Positions 57,441-64,000 of a DNA stretch of 64,000 bases are shown here, in pieces (the first letter of the stretch is position 1; each line of letters starts with the position of its first letter). The translations under genes and the position numbers were made by a program. The notes beneath the pieces are model-generated. The model was given only the letters and a program-made list of their open reading frames with translations. It had not been told where the DNA came from and made no database searches. This DNA comes from Cranoglanis bouderius. Lineage: Eukaryota > Chordata > Actinopteri > Siluriformes > Cranoglanididae. The DNA lies in the NCBI GenBank assembly GCA_023630585.1, contig CM042539.1, positions 27,118,255 through 27,182,254 on the forward strand, written 5' to 3'.

Positions 57441-59851
57441 AATTGCGATTTTTATTTTATCAATATATTATTACATTTAAAGTTGTGGAATGTCCATGAA
57501 ACAAGTTATTTTATGTTATCATTTTATCGCACGTTATAGCAGCTATAAACAGTTTCTCATTTTACCAATAAAAAACAAAGAGTAAATTCCTCTTTCCTGA
57601 AGATGTCGGAAAAATTCAAGTTGCAGCTTTAGCGCTGACTGTTACACTGGAGATTTAATTAATAAATAAATAAACATTTCCTTACATAAAAACTTAGCAA
57701 CAGTTACACTTTTTTAATCCGTTTATGTAGAGCATCCACCAAGTCCTTGTGTAAGTATACTGGAAATATTTATAAAGGACCATCTGTTAAAACAGTAATT
57801 TCTTTATCATTCTCCTCTTATCCAATGGAGACACAAGATTTCACATGCCCAGTCTACACAAAACCTGTACACTCATTGTTTCAGCAACATAGTTTAAATT
57901 TCAGAAACTCAAAATGGACCAAAAGATAAAACATTTGCTTTTTGGATTGCTTTGTTCTAATCCTTACCAGTGTCTAGCCTTGTTTTTAGTCATGACGTTT
58001 AACATTTATTTCTGTGGTAATGTATTTATAAACATGTTTTTTTGCATGTATGGTGCAGTGGAATGGTGCCTTATATAGAAACCCAACAGTCCGCTGTTCC
58101 TGTGCATAATTACAGAGTAAGAAGGGTGTTTCACCCAGTACACAACCACATCTATTTCTCCACTGAAGTGTGTCTTTAACTCTTCTACTGCTTTTACACT
58201 GAACGGTCCATGTTCTGCCTGGCGGGGGGGGGGGGGGGGGGGGGGGGGGGGAATATCCTTATCTGTAACCGAGATTGTTCAACGTGACACCCACTATGTA
58301 ATATTCTGATGATTTATATGTTTGAAATTTGAAATTGAAAGTGATTAAATAAGGACAACCAAACTCAGTTATTTATATTGTACTGTGTATATTTTTCTGC
58401 ATTTACAATATGAAGTTTATATCATGAAAAGGTATAACAGGTTTGAAAATGCCAAACCTAATAAAGTGATACTGTGAGCTAAAAGCAGGTATGGCTGTAA
58501 GCAAAGAAGTTGTTGGACAGTTGGAAAAAAAACAAAAAAAACAAAACTTCAATGCAAGGTAATATGAAACTTTTTAAAAGAAAGGGGGAAAAAATGTAAG
58601 AGAACCAGTTTGAAAGGTTTATAAAGCATAGATGTTTTGGCATTTAATCAAAAGGTGCATTTCAGGTGTACAACCTGCTCAACTAGCTCAGATTACTTGC
58701 TAACGTTTGCTGAATCTGACTTGTATAACAAACTGACCCAGAATCAGTCTCAAACGAAATTCCAATTCTCTTTGACATAAACGCTGTTTACTGTCTCCTT
58801 TAATACAAAAAAATATATATATTGGCCACTTTAGGTGGCAAAAATTACAATGCATGCTTATTGCTATAGTGTTATTATTAATTTAATTTATAACCGAAAA
58901 CATAGTATGTGTAGTTTTGTAGTGAAGTGGAAAGAAATTTTTTTCCTAAGCTGCTTGGTAAGAATAAAAAGTCAGCAGAGTGTTGAACCAAAAATCACAT
59001 GACCACCATTTATCAGTGTTAAAAGTCTGAATAGCAACCGAATGGTTGTTTTGGATAAGAACACAGATAAGAATGGTGTACTCCTTTCTGTGATGTTTTA
59101 AAACCATGTCCTGCCAAAATGTAGCATCTTATTCATATATCTCAATTCAGGATGAACTATATTGATAAATAATATAGTGTACAAATATAGTGTAAGTAAA
59201 ATTGGAAGCATATTTTAATCAGTATGCAATGGGAAAAAAAAACCTGTGACAATCCAACAGTTAGGAAAGGGTTCATAAGGAAACAACTTCTTTTGCCTTC
59301 ATGACATGTCCTTACATGTCCAGGTTTTGGTGAAACCCAGTAATTCAAGGTCTGATAGTGTCCTTAAGAACCCAACTCTGTGAGGGTAAACACACCATAA
59401 CATAGGCTCAGTCTTTGTGAAATTTTAAAATACAATGAAAATAAAAATAAGGCTGTAAAAACAAAAAAAAAATTCAGCATTGTCACATGCAGGGGAATTT
59501 GTTAAATTTCATTAGATCCTGATACTGATTTATTTCAGGATGGACTAATAGCATTCATGAAGCTGAATAGTCATTTCCCCCACAAGACATTCAAAATTAC
59601 CCAAAGATACAACTGAGACATGTCATAATGCACTTTTTAAAACTGCAAATGCAGTGTTTATAATTGACAAAGATTGATATTCAAATAATCTAAGTGTTCG
59701 ATCACACAGCATTCAAAAATCTTCAGCATTAAAATATAACGTGATTAGTGGCTTAAGAAAATAGTCAGTATTCTTTTAAAGGTAAATAAAGATGTTTTGA
59801 CTCTACTACAAATCTGTCCTATGTTTGCTATCCTTAACTGTGGTCTGTGGC
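57441..59851. other. Intergenic; downstream of the 391-aa rapunzel-like gene
   Basis: No gene. A pure run of 28 G at 58224-58251 is notable. Several A-rich tracts. The 3' UTR of the minus-strand gene probably extends to about 59530, where an AATAAA is present on the minus strand. Confidence 0.45.
58224..58251 (+). repeat. Poly-G run (28 nt)
   Basis: Uninterrupted G run; potential four-stranded structure. It may also hide an assembly or sequencing length error. Confidence 0.9.
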
Positions 59852-61027
59852 TTAAGAAGAATGAACAAACAAGTAAACGTTCTTGAACTCCTCAAAGAAG
59901 TGAAGCTCATCCTGAAAGCTCCATGAGTAAGCCATTCCTTTGCATGACGTCTTGACAGCATGGACCACACTCTTAGGGGTCTTCTCAAAGATAAGCTCTG
60001 CAATCCCTGGAACTGTGACTTTCTTTTGGTCCTGGACCAACTGCTGTATCTGAGCTTTGTCTAGAGGTTCAGGAGAGGCACTGTAAGATAGCACAACATT
60101 CAAATTCTCATCTGGTGAAGGTACCTGAAACCTGCTCTTGCCTGTGGCACACTGGAAGTCCTTCTTGCTGGTGAACAAGCCCTTGGGCGAGTTAAAGACA
60201 CGGACTGACCAGCTTACCCAGTCGTACTTCCCTTTCAGGTTCTCGATGATCATGTCGGCCAGTTGCTGGTTACTTTTGTCATTGTGGTTCCTCACCAGGC
60301 GCTTAATATCGATCTCAGCCTGACTTGGGAAGCTATTGATGCAGTCTTCGATGACCACATTCATTTTTGATTGGACAACCTTCATCTTCTCGGCCCAGTT
60401 TCGGAGCAGCTCCTCTTCATCATCGCCGCCTTTCAGAGCTGTGTGTCCCATCAAAGCGATGAGACCTATGCAGAACAACTGCTTCAGTCTGGCGCAGAAG
60501 TCCTCCACCGCCCGCCGGCTCTTTTGTTCATAGTTGAGAGTGATCTCCAGCACAGACTCTCCCGAGAAGCTATCTCCTGTCACAGCACCGTAAAGTGTGT
60601 ATAAGTTTTTGTCTCCGCCAGACTTGCTAAAGTGCTCCAGAAATTGTTTCTTCTTGGCCTCTCGAAATTTTGGCTTGGCACTGAGGATGTCCATGTACTT
60701 GCGAAACTGGTTGGTTATATTCTCCTCCACAGAGAAGTAAGCTGCGTCCATACCGCTCTTCCTCACCTCGTCATTTATGCGCTGGATCTCCTCTGATATA
60801 ACCTCCAGACGCTCACGGACCTTCTGAAACTGTTCCTTCATGTATTCAGCTTCTTTGCTCTCCACGTTATCTAGTGCCAGCTTCACAATGGGAGCAGCGA
60901 TGGAGAAAACGGGGAACAGATCTCCAGCAATGCTGGCCAACATCTCTGCTCCCTGCTCAAATACCTCCATCACATTCTCCACCACATCCTTCTTGGATGC
61001 AATAAGTTTCTGCAGGTTTTCTGCCAT
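59852..61027 (-). CDS. rpz-like: Rapunzel-like protein, long form (391 aa)
   Basis: Single-exon CDS starting MAENLQKL. N-terminal half as in the short forms: hydrophobic AEMLASIAGDLFPVFSIAAP (27-46), a long amphipathic helical stretch, NQFRKYMDIL (106-115), NLYTLYGAVTG (141-151), DFCARLKQLFCIGLIALMGH (176-195), and WAEKMKVVQSKM (211-222). The second half (about 230-391) is a separate domain. It begins near KYDWVSWSVRVFN (267-279), then LNVVLSYSASPEPLDKAQIQ (309-328), and ends NVYLFVHSS. It is shared only with the 376-aa gene at 9525. Its function is unknown to me. Splice signals suggest a leader: acceptor complement of 61060-61061 and donor complement of 61231-61236, giving a first exon from about 61237 to 61320. 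A poly-A stretch of the plus strand (61030-61042) lies just before the ATG. Confidence 0.85.
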   Translation of the reverse strand: MAENLQKLIASKKDVVENVMEVFEQGAEMLASIAGDLFPVFSIAAPIVKLALDNVESKEAEYMKEQFQKVRERLEVISEEIQRINDEVRKSGMDAAYFSVEENITNQFRKYMDILSAKPKFREAKKKQFLEHFSKSGGDKNLYTLYGAVTGDSFSGESVLEITLNYEQKSRRAVEDFCARLKQLFCIGLIALMGHTALKGGDDEEELLRNWAEKMKVVQSKMNVVIEDCINSFPSQAEIDIKRLVRNHNDKSNQQLADMIIENLKGKYDWVSWSVRVFNSPKGLFTSKKDFQCATGKSRFQVPSPDENLNVVLSYSASPEPLDKAQIQQLVQDQKKVTVPGIAELIFEKTPKSVVHAVKTSCKGMAYSWSFQDELHFFEEFKNVYLFVHSS

Positions 61028-61236
61028 TTAAAAAAAAAAAAATCTCTTTGAAAATCAATCTGTGGGCAAAAAGAAAGCACAAAGGTCAAGTTACAAATTA
61101 TCACACTGCCAATACACTAAATGATTAACCAGGTGGCAAAGATCCAAAACATGAAATATTCATATAAGATATAGCACTGTAATCGTCTAGCTAAGCATCA
61201 TTTTACAAGCCAGAAGGTAGTAAATAGAGAACTTAC

Positions 61237-61320
61237 ACAGACAGTCCTTGGTTGTGGTATGTTTTTCAGCCTTTTTGCTGTGCCTGAGTGGAAAATGGTT
61301 AGATCACTGTGCGAGAGAAA
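61237..61320 (-). other. Putative 5' non-coding exon of the 391-aa gene
   Basis: The minus strand ends ctgtctgt before gtaagt; the intron to the acceptor cccacag (complement of 61060-61066) is about 177 bp. The 5' edge is undefined. Confidence 0.45.
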
Positions 61321-64000
61321 GAAAGAAAAGCGAGTCAGCTCAGCTATCAGTGCAAGAACCACTTAGTAATGTCCCACCCCATGAGCTAATGAGCCAACAA
61401 TGTGCCAGGAATTCACACTGAGGGAGAAAGGACTCTCCACAGGCCACATAACAAGGACAAATTAACATTTAACATTGTTGCCTTCATCATTCACCATAAA
61501 CATCCTTAAAAAAAAAATCTATAACCACTGGCCTGTATAACTGGGCAGCTTTATAGTGGAGGAATACATGAATATTAACTCAGGACTTCCGACATACAAA
61601 ACACTGCAGCTTAAAACATGGATTAACCTCATAATATTTAAAAAGCACATAAGAAAAGCAATGTCAGCAATCTTTGTGGACTTTGTGCATAGATGTTTTT
61701 ACACAGACTAGCATTCGAAAGATCAATTGCTGATCTTACAAACACAGGCTAAGTAATGACAGTGTAATTAAATTCAAAATGTACAAATGAGATGTGGTTA
61801 AAAAGAAATGGGAACATGATATCTTCATAATATGTATAAACCAGTTAGAATTTTGGACATTTTCCGTTTTCAGTTTGTGCAAGTGCCATCGTAGGCGGAC
61901 AAACGGTTAATAAGGTAGTTCAACTCGCTGGGCAGGAGCACATTTTCCAAAGCAACCCTGACAGTTTCTATGGAAACCAGACAAAAGAAAAACGAGGCTG
62001 TCAGTTACACTTTGATGAAACTCCTTGCGGGTTTACTTGGTGTTTACTTTTTTTCAACAGCTTTCTCAACATCCACATGCACACTGAATTACACTCTGAA
62101 TAGAATTTCAATGATTTCCATATCCATTTTCTTCTGTGAATGCATGAACTAGCAAAAATGTATTTAATGTGTTTGATCCAAATTATACCACAGTGCTGAT
62201 TAATTCTGATTCTGGTCAGGTGGTAGTGATTAATTTTCTATAAGAACAGCTCTGATGGTTGCACTGTTTATATTAATGCGCTTGCTCTAATATGTTATTT
62301 CTACACTAACGGCTAATTCACAAGGATTTGTATGGCAGACGCTTCACATAATCAAAGGCTAATAATAAAAAACACATCTTTTAAAATGTGTTGTTATTTC
62401 ACAAAAGAAAGCATATAATCATTGATATGGTAAAGCTTTCTTTAAGGAGACATTTATTCACCATAATTAATAAAATAACTGGAATCGTTGGCAAATTGCT
62501 GTGGTATAAGAGAAGTAAAACACTTTGGGACATGCTGTTATAGGAAAATAATAAACTTTGGGTTGTTAACAAGAACTCTGCCTCATCTCACCACCCTGTC
62601 GTTGATTATATTCCTACAGTAGCATGCCCCTCCATGTTTTATTCCTTACTTAATATATTAATGTGTTTTATAAGTAGATTGAGCTTCTTTTTAAGATTGT
62701 ATCGACATTAAAGTATGTAGAACTTTCTGATGTTGAAAATTAATATAATGTAATTATATTTTTACATATTGCAGTTTTTTATGTGAGCTTACTTGCTGTA
62801 TAGCAAACACATTGATAAACAGTTTACATCTCAGTGTAACATTGTTAAAGGCAAGTGTATATACATTTGAATTTGATGTGATTAGTCTAAAACCTCACTA
62901 AACCTTTACAAACAGAAAATCTGTTTGATTAATGAGCTCGCAAAGAATATCCCACTGATTTTTTTTAATTAACTAATAATATATTGTGCACTGTCATCAT
63001 AGTTTTTTTCTGCACCACAAAGCACTAGAACAGATTAGACATAACATTACAGACTGCCTCATCCCACTCCCTCCCTTGGGTTACTGCAGCACTTGAGAGA
63101 ATCAGGAATTGCACTAAAACACACCACTAATGCAGTGTTAACATATCGGATAGTGGCTGAGGTTTTAGACTTCTTAAATCCGAGGTCTAAAATCATTATT
63201 TTGCAGTATAGGGACTCCTGTGGATGTTCAAGCCACCTGGATCTAGGAATTCCCAGAACAAAAAAACCAAAAAGAGGAGATGATGAACAACTGACAGCTA
63301 AATGTTCTGAGAAGGTGACACAAACATTTTCATAGCAATAGCTGTAGTAGCTTTCCAGTAGATTTCCTTTGTACAGAATTACCACAGGAAACAAATATAT
63401 TTGGAAAAGGTTACATCTTTTACTACTGATGTATTTAAATTACATTATCCATCTATGCCAAAGATTTTCAGACTTTAGGAGTGACGAGCAGCAAGGAGTG
63501 ACAGGGATGGATACAACTTAAAGTATTATCTATTCAGCTATAATGCATAAAGCTGAGTTAGGTAATACATACACCTATAATACATTCATATTGAATAAAA
63601 CAGAATTCATACATCTCAACTAAATATAATGTGTATAGCTCAGTATAGTGCATGCTGAGACATTGGAACACTTCTGTAATTTTAAGATATTGAGCCACGA
63701 AGTAATGCATATACCTATATAGCATAAAATTCATTAAAGTATGATGCATAAAACTATAAGGTCTTTTTATTTGTTTGTTTGTTTTTGCTGAGTAATGTAA
63801 ATCCATTAAGCTAAGTAAAATATACAGCTTATTAAAGTATAGCATATATAGCTATAATGCACATATCCCAGTATGTATCAGGCACAGCCATGGTATGTTT
63901 AGCAATAATGTATATAGCTGAGTATAATTAATTGAGCTCAGTACAATATAACTTTATTTAGTGTGTATTTTAATAAGACAGTGCACGTAGATAAGTAATG
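61321..64000. other. Intergenic to the window end
   Basis: 62190-62420 is the dispersed repeat also seen at 48590-48850. 62505-62660 is a palindromic repeat (aaaacactttgggacatgct against gcatgcccctccatgtttta). Beyond 62700 the sequence is AT-rich with no gene. Open frames at 63059-63394 on both strands have no recognisable content. Confidence 0.45.

Overview
The window looks like teleost fish nuclear DNA. It is AT-rich, gene-poor and intron-containing, and it is crowded with fish-type repeats: several Tc1-like transposons, Rex1- and L2-like LINE pieces, tRNA-derived SINEs, and Ty3/gypsy-type LTR elements. The coding genes belong to the fish rapunzel (rpz) family and the MS4A family. Some dispersed repeats (48.6, 57.3 and 62.2-62.7 kb) resemble repeats I remember as abundant in catfish. 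A siluriform or related otophysan source is therefore my guess, not a demonstration.

Host genes. Four intact rapunzel-like reading frames lie at 9525-10655 (+), 37643-38269 (+), 40819-41502 (-) and 59852-61027 (-). All have the CDS in one exon, and upstream splice sites suggest 5' non-coding exons. Two are short (208 and 227 aa). Two carry an extra C-terminal domain of about 160 residues (376 and 391 aa). A fifth copy is a relic: the last 16 or so codons and the 3' flank of a rapunzel gene survive at 24545-25046 (-), next to upstream-type sequence. A six-coding-exon MS4A-like four-transmembrane gene (255 aa, 47524-50079, +) sits inside the cluster. Flanking blocks are shared between 24.5-30.2, 36.3-38.7 and 40.8-45.1 kb, so the cluster grew by direct and inverted local duplication.

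Mobile DNA by region. 2.4-5.9 kb: two Tc1 copies, one with a SINE inside it. 10.7-14.8 kb: a complete LTR retroelement with a 5-bp target duplication, lying just behind the first rapunzel gene. It has no pol. Its single ORF joins a Gag-like segment to a captured methionine-aminopeptidase-1 zinc finger and long repetitive tails. 15.6-24.4 kb: a Tc1 relic, retrovirus-like LTR pieces, a solo LTR (19846-20664) and a gypsy RT scrap. 25.2-36.3 kb: nested Tc1, Rex1, L2 and LTR insertions, a LINE reverse-transcriptase fragment and a fairly young Tc1. 47.1 kb: a MITE 24 bp before an MS4A exon. 55.1-56.6 kb: a nearly full-length Tc1 in a TA repeat.

The strongest candidates for something new are the retroelement with a METAP1-type zinc finger and an apparent self-priming tract, and a 93%-identical inverted pair of about 125 bp (6.1 and 51.7 kb). 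Each member of that pair carries a CTCF-type motif, and together they bracket most of the gene cluster. All identifications are by eye and memory; no database search was possible.
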